A stretch of 64,000 bases of DNA, from assembly GCA_020796225.1 (NCBI GenBank), contig CM036756.1, positions 64,719,644-64,783,643 of the forward strand, in the 5' to 3' direction. Below, in pieces: positions 1 to 11,694 of the stretch. Origin of the DNA: Arion vulgaris. Taxonomy: Eukaryota; Mollusca; Gastropoda; Stylommatophora; Arionidae. Each line of letters opens with the position of its first letter. The stretch's first letter is position 1. The translations under genes were made by a program, and so were the position numbers. A model generated the notes under the pieces. The model did no database searches. It worked only from the letters and a program-made list of their open reading frames with translations, and was not told where the DNA came from.

Positions 1-197
1 AGCTCACTACCGTTGAAGCTACAGACGATCTGGTATAACAACCTATAAGCCACTCTGTGATTTGAGCATAACTGTGATATAATTAACTGTAGTTTATGCA
101 TTAACGAGAACTTAATGACAGAATGCCAAGCATATATCTCATCTTTACAATGGGAGTATCTCTAGAGCATCGAAATAGGAAGACTGCAGTAAAACTT

Positions 198-780
198 GGT
201 AAATAGTGAAACACGTACAAACAAAGTACTATAGTTTTACAAAAACAGAAACAGTGACGATAAACAGCAACGTTTCGACCAACAAGGCCTTTATCAAGCA
301 AACGAACAAACAGGAGTGACAAATTAAAATGAAACACAAATGGACGACCAAATACAAACGTATCTAAGGAAAAGCTGGAATAAAACGAATAACTGAAATA
401 AATGTAACACAAAAACACATATAAAACTAGAAAAATAGAACGGAAAAGAAACAATGAAACATCTAGTAAATAGATAACTTGAATACATGCACATATACCC
501 ATATAGATTACAAAGCATGGGAAGAGAAAGTACTAAGAAACATAAGAATGTAATACGTTGAGCCCGCGTGGTCGCAAGGTACCATACAAGAAAGCAACCG
601 ATTCTCAGAGCAAATCGACTACGATCATCAGAGGAACATGATCGGATGGCTGTGACCTGGACATCGCAAGCTCCTGAATGGCCAGTATCATTGAAATGGG
701 TAGCTACATGGGTCACAGAGCATTAGCGTATATCGCGCAAGTGTTGGGCGAATCGGTCACTGAGTCTCTGCCGGTTTTGC
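198..780 (-). mobile_element. Penelope-like element 3' end with GIY-YIG remnant (-)
   Basis: The minus strand encodes RLSDRFAQHLRDIR, HFNDTGHSGACDVQVTAI and RSRFALR, text typical of the C-terminal GIY-YIG endonuclease of Penelope-like retroelements. It is followed by the 3' region with gataaaggccttgttggtc and gaaacgttgctg, ending in gtttcac. Frameshifts and 5' truncation make it non-coding. It faces the copy at 1136-1735 head to head. Confidence 0.75.
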
Positions 781-1135
781 AATATAGGCCTTGTTGCTCC
801 GCTTGCAGATAATGGCATAGATAATATTACGGGACTCGCAGTGAAACTGTCTTCAACAACGAACGTGGCTTTTGGAAAGACACCGTGCGGGTCTGTATGA
901 CATAAGCACAAGTGTTGCAGCGCCGACAGCCACCTGGATGGTGCCAAAATGACTCTGGATATTAGGCTTGAGGCGACTGTGAACCAACATATCCTTAAGG
1001 CTTCTGTCCGTCTGTACGCCACCAAAGGATAGTGTTGGAAGATTGAACGTGTCTCAGGATCAGACTGAAGAATGAGAGATGACGGAATAAGACTTTCTTC
1101 ACAAGGGAACTATGAGGGTGGAAAGTTAAGACAAG

Positions 1136-1735
1136 TTTCTATATTGGGGAAACCGGCAGGAGACTCGTGACCGATTCGCCCAACACTTGCGCGATATACG
1201 CCAATGCTCTGTGACCCTGTAGCTACCCATTTCAATGATACTGGCCATTCAGGAGCTTGCGATGTCCAGGTCACAGCTATCCAATCATGTTTCTCTGATG
1301 ATCGTAGTCGATTTGCTCTGGAGAATCGGTTGCTTTCTTTGTATGGTACCTTGCGACCACTCAGGCTCAACGTATTACATTCTTATGCTTCTTAGTACTT
1401 TCTCTTCCTATGCTTTGTACTCTATATGGGTATATGTTGCATGTATTCAAGTTACATATTTACTAGATGTTTCATTGTTTCTTTTCCGTTCTATTTCTAG
1501 TTTGTATGTGTGTTTTGTGTTACATTTATTTCGTTATTCGTTTTTATTCCAGCTTTCCTTAGATACGTTTGTATTTGGTCGTCCATTTGTATTTCATTTA
1601 ATTGTCACTCTGTTTGTTCGTTTGCTTGATAAAGGCCTTGTTGGTCGAAACGATTGCTGTTTATATCACTTTTCTATTTTTTGTAAAACTATAGTACTTT
1701 GTTTGTACGTGTTTCACTATCTCTAGAGCAGGAAA
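1136..1735 (+). mobile_element. Penelope-like element 3' end with GIY-YIG remnant (+)
   Basis: The plus strand starts in a degraded YIGETGRRL motif, then DRFAQHLRDIRQCS and HFNDTGHSGACDVQV, with a stop near 1395. The 3' tail is shared with the other copies, including the cttgataaaggccttgttgg / tcgaaac motif near 1626 and the terminal tactttgtttgtacgtgttt. A frameshift lies at the start of the domain. Confidence 0.75.
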
Positions 1736-1789
1736 CATCAACATGCACACACACAAAAATACAACACTGAAACAATTCCATCGATTCAA

Positions 1790-2340
1790 GTATCTGGCCT
1801 GGAAACATTCCTAACATCAGATGGAATATGTACAACAGAGATTATGTGTAGAATAGCTCAAGCGAAAGCAGCTTTTATGAAAATGAAAAAAAACATATTA
1901 TGTGTGAATTCACAATGACATTGCGGAAACGAATAATTATGTATGGACGCGAGTTCATGGACAATAAACAAACAATCAATAAGATCATTGGAAGACACAG
2001 AGATGTGATTTTGTAGAAGAATGTTGGATATTCCATGGACAGCTAATGAAACAAATCATGAGGTTTTAAATCAGGCTTTCACACAAAGAAACCATCAAAA
2101 GAATAAGAATGACAATCAAGGTTCTTCGGGCATATAATGCAAAGAGGAGGTTTAGAACATTTGGTGACAACAGGTAAAATTCAGGGAATGAGAGATCGTG
2201 GAAGACGGGGAGAAGATGTTGAATGGTTTGACATCGTGGTTCGACAAAAGATCGATGTCAGAACTGATTACTGCACCAAGGAGAGAGAGTTGTGGAAAGA
2301 CATGATCGCCTACGCCGGCAGACATGGCACTTGATTGATT
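1790..2340 (+). mobile_element. LINE reverse-transcriptase C-terminal relic
   Basis: Broken frames read ARIAQAKAAFMKMKK and FFGHIMQRGGLEHLVTTGKI, then RDRGRRGEDVEWFDIVV. The FGHxxR...RGR pattern is that of the C-terminal end of RTE/CR1-like LINE ORFs. It ends in a short ttgattgattga tail. Multiple stops make it dead. Confidence 0.6.
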
Positions 2341-2342
2341 GA

Positions 2343-2458
2343 TCTCTAGAGCAGATAAGAATTATAAATAGTGAAACACGTACAAAAAAAAACTATAGTA
2401 TGAACTTTGTTTGTACAGTGTTTCACTATTTGATTTTACTGCAGTCTTCCCCCTATTA
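2343..2458. repeat. PLE terminal fragments back to back
   Basis: Contains gtgaaacacgtac followed within 40 bases by tttgtttgtacagtgtttca and the terminal tactgcagtcttccccctat, i.e. two short ends of the Penelope-like repeat in opposite orientation. Confidence 0.55.
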
Positions 2459-2559
2459 AGAATTATAAACATGCCTTCATCCTTTAAGTTAAACAATAGC
2501 GCAAACTAAAGCATATAAGCGGCTTACTGCTGATCAGAAACATCCATCATACAATGGTC

Positions 2560-3430
2560 TTTATGATGTTAGCGGTACTAGAATCAAACGTGGCATGTCG
2601 AGGATGTCCCAGGTTGAGAGAACAATTAGTGTGACCACAGTTGTGGCACTACCGAAAGGGGAAGAATGGATACTAACAAATGGAAGCATATCCAACTTCG
2701 CAAGTTATAATTTCTTGGAATGGAATGTAGAGATTGGGTCAACATGAAGGCTGAATTCGAAATTAAGCAGCTGATAGCAAATATTGCAAGTAATGATGAT
2801 GTTGCTGTTTGTATCGATGGTATGTGCGTCGTGGCGAGTAGTCGGACTGACGATTCCCTGGCTAACGCAACGTATGCATTGAAGAGCAAAGTGAAGCTTA
2901 TAGAACAATTACTTCCAGTATGAGAATGAAGGTTGAGACCGTTACTGCGCCCCCAGTCGCTCTCTGGAATTCCGTTAACTATGGCCGTTGTTGTTTGACT
3001 TTAGTACATGCTTCGGGATGTCCAGAATGCCAGGTTGCGATAGGAGTGGATGTCGTCTATTAAGGTTTCCAACTTTCAGACTCACGTGGATCTACTGTCC
3101 TGGGCGTGGTTGCCGTAGCAATGATAGAACGAGCATGATTGCATCGATTGTCGGTAAGTTTAGGATCGATAAGGGGGATGTTCTTATGTCTCTTGGCGAC
3201 CTCCTGTTTAATGAGGACACTCAAAATTATGTTGAATCTATCCAGCGATTTAAGAAGTTACTCGTTGTACAAGTAGAACTGGATGCCTGAGGGGTAGAGT
3301 GAGGAGTGCGTTTAACCATCGAGTCCCGGGAACCACCAGTATGCATACCCTTCGATGTATGTGGAGAAAGACTGGGCACTTACGTGTTTGCCCGGAGTGC
3401 AACGATGTCAGTTCAATAACCAATCTTTCA
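2560..3430 (+). repeat. Interspersed repeat with LINE-like 3' end
   Basis: The block around 3130-3420 (tcgattgtcggtaagttt, then tgcccggagtgcaacgatgt, cagttcaata) recurs at 6530-6860 on the minus strand, at 54630-54870 and in part at 34740-34835. Translated pieces such as DKGDVLMSLGDLL look like decayed retroelement coding. The part before 3000 has only weak open frames. Confidence 0.5.
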
Positions 3431-4459
3431 CGAAAAAAAATATTTAAATCTCAATACTCTTCCTCGTGAAGTATCTACATAAAACACCACGTAAAAATAT
3501 AGTAATATGATAAGGCGATTTGTGGATATAGCTGGACGGAAAACCCCACAGCATTTTCAGTTTGACACCTATAGTTATTTGGAAATGTATAAATAAATCC
3601 GTGTTACCAGGAAGTATAAAACTCGCTGTTTACAAGTTCGGTGATTGGGTAATATATTCAACCAGACCGAGATTAACTACAGATAAAAAGTAAAGCAACT
3701 TCCAAGTTATTACGTATAATACACAAACACTTCCGCGTACTTAATGACATAAATATGTGTGTTGTGGGTATGTGACAATGACAAGCTCACCAATGTTGAC
3801 AGTAACTTAACACTGTCGTGGATGGAGAATCACGGTTATATGCAACTTGCATTTGGCAAGATTAAACTCATTTTGACTACTTGAAATATGGGAATCTTAT
3901 TTGAAGTTTGAATATGGCAGGTATGTTACCATTAATAGAAATATCGCAGTGACACTGTTACTGTTTACTTCGTCATATTTTTGGAAATTTGGATGATCAA
4001 ATGATATGCATTACAATTTACTTTTACAGTTAGTATTAGTTTTTGTTATATGAAAGAAGTTTGTCTTGATTCGTATATACGTTACACTTAACGGAATTTG
4101 AATTTGTCTGAGATAACTGTTCAGTACATTGAAAGACAACAAGTGCAGTGCTTTGGACATTTATGAAGAATGGAATACAAATGGAATATCAAGACCACAC
4201 TAAATAAACACGGATACAACACAACAAAGGCGACTGATCTGGCCCTGGGAAAGCAAATTAAAGCTCCCATCCCTACGCTTAATGGCAAAAGTGGACAACC
4301 AATTATCATCCACCTGGGGGAAAAACAATAGATAACTGTTCTATTTATATTATACGTTATTCAACAGCCACCACCTAACGATAACACTTTTAATTAAGTG
4401 ATGTGTATTTCAGTTAGTATTAGAAACTACTCGTTACTTGGCAACAACTACTCGTTACT

Positions 4460-4800
4460 TAGTTGTTGCTTGGTGAAGTTAGTTATTGTTGGAGGTATGT
4501 TCCAAATATGAAGCTGAAATATATGCGTCAGAAGCAGCTTTGTACCAGCTGAATACCGCTGTTGATGTCTTTCCATCAAAGACAAAAACATTATTATTTT
4601 ATAGATCCAATGCCCCTCATCAAGCTCTATGAAGATGCCATTGTAAATCTCTCCCAACTAGCCCTAGATATTGACCAATTTGTCACATCTCATGACATCA
4701 AAATAACAATGTGATGTGTCCTTGGACATGAAAATACACTAGGAAAGACTAAAGCTGACAGGTTGGCTAAGTGGGTTCTACAAGAACAACCAGTTGAGGT
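4460..4800 (+). mobile_element. LINE RNase H-domain relic
   Basis: Broken frames read SHDIKITM then CVLGHENTLGKTKADRLAKW. The GHxxxxGxxxAD pattern is that of the RNase H domain in I/Jockey-group LINEs (FVPGHVGVxGNExAD). It contains stops and a frameshift. Confidence 0.55.
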
Positions 4801-5100
4801 CCTCTATGGTGAAGTGGTTAAGGCATTTGCCTGTCGTTCTGAAGGTTGTGGGTTGGAACCCGGACCGAGTCATATGTGCAATTATTTTCTAAAGACTTAG
4901 GATTTTGTTGGAGCTATGGAGTTATGTTTGCAACACTCACAGAAGGTGGTGTGTCATTTTTTTTGACAAGACGGTGTGCAAAAACTCTCAGAAGGTGGTG
5001 TGCCATTTCTGTTGACAGGGACGATGCATATGGGGAAACCTGGTGTAATGAAGTCAATCCTCCTTTAGACCCTTTTAGCCTGTGTGTTGACTCTCAATGG
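4801..5100 (+). mobile_element. tRNA-derived SINE family E
   Basis: The head resembles a tRNA promoter: tggtgaagtggttaaggc (A-box-like) and ggttgtgggttggaaccc (B-box-like). The body includes atggggaaacctggtgtaat and gaagtcaatcc, shared with 7388-7620 (-) and 33530-33785 (+). Confidence 0.6.
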
Positions 5101-5104
5101 AGCA

Positions 5105-5325
5105 AATAATAGTAACACTCGACCTCCCAAAGGCATGTCATAAAAGGCACTGAGGTAGGACCAGGGGAAACTACCCTGGTAAATAAAACGAGCAGAAATC
5201 GGATGTGTCTACCTGCTTGTGGGCGCATAACTGGCACAATGTAAAATTGCTCTTAGGCTCAGATCACATAAAATCACAAAGAGTGGTTAGCAAGTAGTTG
5301 ATATGGAGCATTCAAGAAGAAGTAG
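5105..5325 (+). mobile_element. SINE family B, 5'-truncated
   Basis: Shares ggcatgtcataaaaggcact, the gaaatcggatgtg block, cttaggctcagatcacat, and the cacaaagagtggttagcaag segment with the other family B copies, and ends in a GAA-rich tail. Confidence 0.7.
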
Positions 5326-5329
5326 AAGA

Positions 5330-5860
5330 CCCTTTTAGACAACCAGTTAGAGTAGCAACTCTCCATACAGCTAAGTAAATCCTAGAAACAACATATACAG
5401 AAATTTGGCTGAACAGATAAGCCATGGGAGACACTAGAAGAGAGGTATACAGAAACATGACCAACCCAAACCTCAAAAGACAACATCAACCACCTTGCGA
5501 TGAGAGATCAGAGCACCATTTTTAGAATCCGAACCCAATACACACCACTTAGCAACCACATGAACAGAATTCAACAACAACACAATCCATAGTGCCAGCT
5601 ATATGCATATCTTCATGAAAACATTCACCACCACTTCTTCAGGTGCCAAGTGTTCCTGTTGGAAAATGTTCCCTTGCTCTTTTTCTAAAATACATTTATA
5701 TAAATATACTTCAGAGTAGCAGAGTTCCTGAGCACTTCTATATAAGAAACGCAAAAGAGGGCACTCTCCTGCACCCTATAATTCACCTTGATGCTGCCAA
5801 GCTACTAGAGGAACAAGAGATAAACATGCTTCAAGCAAATATTTAGAAATATATATTATA
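5330..5860 (+). mobile_element. LINE C-terminal relic
   Basis: Degraded frames read IFRIRTQYTPLSNHMNRIQ then HHHFFRCQVF and HPIIHLDAAKLLEEQ. The Leu/His/Cys layout resembles the zinc-knuckle end of Jockey/I-like LINE ORF2. Weak evidence, no intact frame. Confidence 0.4.
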
Positions 5861-5959
5861 GACAGTAATGGTGTCTTTTAATTTGTAACAAAATAACAAT
5901 AAAATAAAATATCATGTAGCCTTTTTCATTCCTCATTGTATGAAGTGCCTGTTACTTCA

Positions 5960-6092
5960 CATTTCTGGACCCTAGTGTACATGAGGTAGGAGGGCCAATT
6001 ACTTTCCTCATATGTGGAATGTGGTATTAAACCCGCAACCCTCTTGTGTCTGAGTCAATAGGCGAACACTTATGCATTACACAAATCCATCC
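5960..6092 (-). mobile_element. SINE-like family G (-)
   Basis: Reverse complement shares taatacayaagcrtttrcct, the gggttcaata-type B box and tacctcatgyacactagggt with 24108-24245, a two-copy tRNA-like family. Lies just upstream of LRRK1-like exon 1. Confidence 0.55.
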
Positions 6093-6137
6093 TACAATTT
6101 GTAACTACATTATTAATATAATATTTGTTTTTTTCAG

Positions 6138-6367
6138 ACAACTTAAAAGTGCAAGAGAAAAGACTTACTGCAGCTTTAGAACAATCAGACTACAAACTTC
6201 TCATTGACCTATTATTTTTTGGTGATATTCAGGAAATTGCAGAGATAAAAACAATTTTGAAACAAAACGAATGGATTTTACCTCGTGTGTGTGATCTAGG
6301 TTTCTTAGATATTCTGCAAAGGATTTGTGAGTTGCATGTAATTAATATCAATGCAACATATCACAGG
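6138..6367 (+). CDS. LRRK1: LRRK1-like exon 1 seen (start of ankyrin region)
   Basis: The exon follows a pyrimidine-rich acceptor ending in cag and stops at a cagg|gtaaga donor. It encodes helical sequence beginning NLKVQEKRLTAALEQ, with ALEQSDYKLLIDLL then LGFLDILQRICEL, resembling the N-terminal ankyrin helices of LRRK1. It opens in phase 1, so at least one earlier exon exists; no convincing candidate was found in 1-6137, which is full of repeats. It ends in phase 0. Confidence 0.75.
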
Positions 6368-9300
6368 GTAAGATGTCAGTTTGTCCTGGCTTCTAATGTT
6401 AAGTTAAAAAGTAAAGAACATGTCTTCACTTACATAATAATAATAATAATATTTCCTCCTGTACCGTTATAAGCTACATAGGGCCTGCAAGCAATTTCTC
6501 CATACTGCTCTTGGTTATTGGTTACTAAACTGACGTCATTGCACTCCGGGCAGACCCATAGGTGCTCAGTTCCCCCAACAGATATCGTAGAGTATGCATA
6601 CTGATGGTTCCTGTGGCTCGCTGATTAAACACACCTCTCACTCTGCCTCTCAGGCATCCAGTTCGACTTGAACAATGGGTAACTCCAAACTGCCTAAATC
6701 GCTTGATCGATTCAACATCGATTTTAGTGTCCTCATCCCACAGACAGTCGTGAAGAGACCGAAGAATATCCCTCTTATCCATCTTCAACTCCCCAACAAT
6801 CGATGCTCTATCCTGGGCAACTCTCTCAATCTCAACCATAGAACTGAGACTGATATTTCTTGCTTCTCTCAGCAAAGTTCATTTCAGGGTCTCCTTAGGT
6901 CGTCCTCTTTCTTGAACACTTTGCATCCCACTTCAATGCCTGCCTTGAACAGTGTTAAAAAGTTGGGGTTGATTTGTAAAGTCCTGTAAAGGATATACAA
7001 TTAACTTTTTAAAAAGAGTTTACTATCATTGTTATTGCTTCGGGGCTGAAAAAGTAAATTTACAGCAACTAGAACTGAATATTTTACAAATTTTAACTGT
7101 ACAAATTTATTTCTTGTATTTTTGCTTGCAATCTTTTAGAAAACTGGCTTACAATGGGCAACTCAGAGAGGACATCAGATATTGTAGAATGGTTTCTAAT
7201 AATGGAGCAAATCTATGTCGAATGTGTGGAGGAGGACTCTGAATTTTATTTGGCAACTCTCATAGGAAGCAAGATGTTCTGTCTGTTTTATTGTCAAGAA
7301 AACCTGGTATGTTTGAGATATTTTTTTATATGAAACGTTATAATTTGATTAGATCAGATCAAAGATAATTTTCAAATTGAAAGCTTACTGTAATGAAAAA
7401 AAGGGTATAAGGTTGACTTCATTGCACCTCGTTTCTCCATATGGCTCCATCTCTGTCAGCAGAAATGCCAAGAGTGTTGCACAAAGCATGAACTCAGTAA
7501 CTCCTGCAATAATCCTAAGAATCTCATGAAAAATTGCACATCTGACCTGTTCCTCACAACCTTCAGAACGACAGACAAACGTCTTAACCCCTCGCCAGTT
7601 CCTGTTCACTTATAATGTTATCTTTCTCTTGTCCGCATTATTTGTTTGGCGTTTATTTTTCAATAGTCTCATATTTCTTTACGTGTCACAAAAATATTTG
7701 GTGTACCAGTTTTTTGATAGCATGAAATAAATTAATTGTGATTAATTGATTTTAGTCCCCAATATGCCTGCTATCGATTCAGAATCAGTCATGGTGTCAA
7801 TTTAAGTATTTGATTTTTTTCAGAACGGCTTGCTTTCCTTATCAGGTGTCCCTCACCATTTAGACAAGTCTGACTACAGAGGTATTTGTAATTTAGATTC
7901 CAGGTAAAGAATCAGGGTTTCCTGTAGCCAATCGCTAACAATGTCCACACCAAAAATGTTTGCATCAATCTGAACTCAAAACTAGGAATTTCCACGGCAC
8001 AAGATAATGAAAATCATTAGCAGAAAACAAAGTGCAAATATCTCACAAGTTAGAAACAAAAGAGGATTACTCATAACTACTGAAATAGGTCAGGAATAAA
8101 GATGATCGAAACACCATGACAACACTCAATAAAAAAACCACCTCAGATACTGTTGAATATTCCTGAAGCTGACATTGATCTTGATGTAAATATAGATGCC
8201 TCATAGACAAAAGAGATCATAAGGCCATCAAACTACCGAAGAATGAAAAAGTCTAATTCAGAGCTGTTCAAGGGAGATCCAGCACTAATTTTTCTTTCTT
8301 TACTCCAATCCTGGTTTGCCTCACAGCATCAGGATAAGAAGAGATTTCTAGAACTAGCCCTTGAGCTCGCTTCATAAATAGTTTCTTACGTCACCTCTGT
8401 TATCTCTGAGGCCCACCTTTTGCGTGTCCTACCTTTTGCTTTGTATCCATTGTATCGGAGTAACTGGCAGCTGAATTCTTGCAACCACTTTTCGTACAAA
8501 TTTGGAACACGGAGACAACACCATTGGAATAGAAAAAGGAATAGTTGTAAAGAAAGAGAAGAATAACAAGAGCTGCAAGTGAATTGTGGGTATTAACTCT
8601 AACACATTTTGTTTTTATTTTATCTGACAAAACTACAAGGTCTTGTATCAGACAAGGATGTCAGTTACTGTCTCTTGTATGCTGCTTGCCAAGGAGGTCA
8701 CTTAGAATTAGTTAAGAAATGGTTTACACCTGGAACAGATGCTTCAAAGAAAATTGTGTTTACCTCCAATCTGAGTATGTGTGAGCACAGGTATCCTTTA
8801 TATGCTGCATGTCAAGGTAAATGTGGTTTTTGTGGAGACACAAATATAAATTTAATAATTATTGCCATCTCCTTCTAATGGACAGAAACACATTGTGCAG
8901 TCACTTAATAATTGTTACTCATTGTTTACCATATATTTAGGTAATCAGAACAGTTATTACTTAGTGTTATGATTTGTTGAACTTGTTTCAGATATACAAA
9001 ATATTAAATGCTTGTTGGTTATTGCAATGAAGAGCTTCTGGCAGACCTATGAGGGTATGCAAGGCTCCTTTGTTCACTTTTAGATACACTCAATACTTCC
9101 TCTCAATTGCCATAGCTACTTGTACAATGATTAATTCCAAACTCCTAGTAAATGCTCTATAAATTAATAATATCTTTCTTGCCTTATCCTCATCTAATAG
9201 ACAGTCTTTAAGAAACCATAGGATGTCCTTTTCCATCATCAATACTTCAACTATAGGTGCCTTAGATACACATTGGTCAGTTTTCTCATTACTGCTGATA

Positions 9301-11616
9301 TCTGCATGTTCTGGAACAGTAGACCATGTTCAAACCCAGGAAGTTGGAAGTATAGATATATGACATCCACTCATACTCTGCAACCTGTTATCATAAACTT
9401 TCCGAAGCATGGACAGAGAATCATACACAATAATTGTCCTAATAAAAGAAACCTCAGAGTCACTGGAAAGAAGCAGCAAAAAATAGAATAAGTAGCCAGT
9501 AAGGTAAGTCAGTAGATAAGTCACACAGATGGTTATTTAAAACAAAAATGCGAGTTAAACGTAAATACCATTTATTATTGTACTTACATCTCTCCTTATT
9601 TCTCAACATAATCTCCACATTGATCCACTTATCAAATCACTTTATTAGTCCTCCAATACCTGCACAATAGAAGTCTTTTTGTTGCTGTGATAGCCACATT
9701 TGCACCTCTTGTTCAGCTGAACAGCAAAGTGTTTTTTCCACCTAGGTGATTATTTAGATGGTTAAAGAGGTAGAAACTCTAGTTGATCTAACATTACCTA
9801 GAAGGGGTAGTACTCTTCTTGTCAGTAGACCTGGACTTGTTTTTTGAATTGCACCGCAAAGTATCAACTGAGCACACTTTGCCAAAATTTATCAGATCAT
9901 GCATTATGCTATAGACCATAAGAACATCCTATTGCAGTGACAACACTGTTTATTGTCACCTGCCTATTAGCTGAGATAATCTCCTTGACTCATGACACAG
10001 ATACTTTTGTTGCAATCAGTACAGGTTGAGCAGATATGTCTCATAAAAAATTTTTTTAACATTCGTGATAGAACTTCTCAACCAGTTGTTTACTACTTTT
10101 TGCAACAAATGCTTGCAACCATAGACAGGGAACGTTTTCGTATCAATATTCTTGGCAGTAAGTCCTCTGGCCTCAAAAAGCTCTCTCAACAGTATGTTTT
10201 TCTTTGGTGGTGCAGTATTTGAGTATAGCCATCATTTTCATCTGCATGTGTGTGTGTGAAACTGCGTGGTGTGCATGCTCATACTCATGTGACAATTGTT
10301 GTCTGCGAAACATAAATAACAATATTGATGGTTATGCCATCTAGTGACACCTTAATAAATTACCAATAATTATTTTTCAACCATCTTACATGATTATGTG
10401 ACTTACGTACTGACTTACCCTCATAACAACTACAACAACTACCATGTATAAAATATATGATGTGCACATTTCTTGGAAAACTGATTTTAGAGCCGATATA
10501 TTATAAGCTATAATAAAAGTGAATTGAAGTTATAGTTACTTTCTCTTGTACCAAAATTGATCTTATTGAAATAGTTCATTAACATATATATTAATATATA
10601 TATGACGGTGACATGATTTACACTGATCGGTTGATAGTTCGCCACAAAAATTAAACATAGGCCTTCTCTGCAAGCTTATATCGCAGAAAGATCAAAGAAG
10701 GCAACGGTGCATTTAGTATTATAACAAGTAGCATAACAATGGAAGTGCTTACTGTGACTAAGGCACACTCTGACTTGAGTCACAAAATTACACACATGTG
10801 TGCACTCTGAGTGATTCATAAAGTAGGATCCAGAAGGTGGAGGCTGATTCAATATGCAGACATTCAACTGAAGCACTACAAGCATAAATAATTTGCAGAA
10901 TTAGATTCATCTTTGTTCTGGGGCACATGGGTGTTGATGGCAATGGTCACATACACACAGCATTGTCCAGCTGGTATGCGGCTCACACATATCGACGCAG
11001 GGTAAGAATGGCTACTGGTGTCTTCAATATATGGGAACACCTTTTAAAACATCAATTGCAGAGAGAAGATTCCAGTGGCGTTAGATACAGACATCTAGTC
11101 CATCATTAATGAAAGCTGTAATGAAGGTAGACCCTGTTGGAGATAATGCGAAGGAGAGAAGAACACCTAATGACATGTCCGGGGTGCAATGAAAATATTC
11201 CAAAATGAAACTGAAACTAAACTGAATATTTATATATAAATATGTAAATAAACATACACATATATATGTATAGCAGTGGATGGCTAAGATTGTTGGGGCA
11301 TGTGAGAAGAATGGAAACTTGTTGCATACCAAAACAAATGTTGTTCTGTGAACTTTTGGAGTGGAAGAGGCACCAGGGCAGACCACTGCTCAGATATAAG
11401 GATGTCTGCAGAGCCTCAATGAAGAACTTTTCTATAGGTCTCAGCACATGGGAAAAATTAGCTGATGACAGAGTTGTGTGGAAAGCGATATTGCGCAGGG
11501 CAGAGTCTTTTGAGAAGAGACTTATGTCTGAACTGAAAGACAAGAAAGAAAATCGAAAACTCAGAAGTTGTCACAGTAAAACATTTGCCAATTGACCGTC
11601 TGTAACAACGAACAAG

Positions 11617-11694
<78 letters not shown>

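Larger units (their letters stand above)
1..6137. other. Upstream region: nested repeats, no first exon found
   Basis: Recognisable pieces are listed separately (PLE, LINE, SINE). The remaining parts, mainly about 3440-4460, are AT-rich with no coding, RNA or promoter signal that I can defend. At least one LRRK1 exon must lie here or further upstream, because exon 1 opens in phase 1. Confidence 0.6.

Noticed and set aside
324..716. 130-codon minus-strand frame that might be a small gene
   Set aside because: Its N-terminal text is the GIY-YIG end of a Penelope-like element and the rest is the element's 3' non-coding region; the same text recurs at several places.
2720..2923. 67-codon plus frame as the missing first LRRK1 exon
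   Set aside because: No donor leaving phase 1, no ankyrin likeness, and it lies in an interspersed-repeat context.
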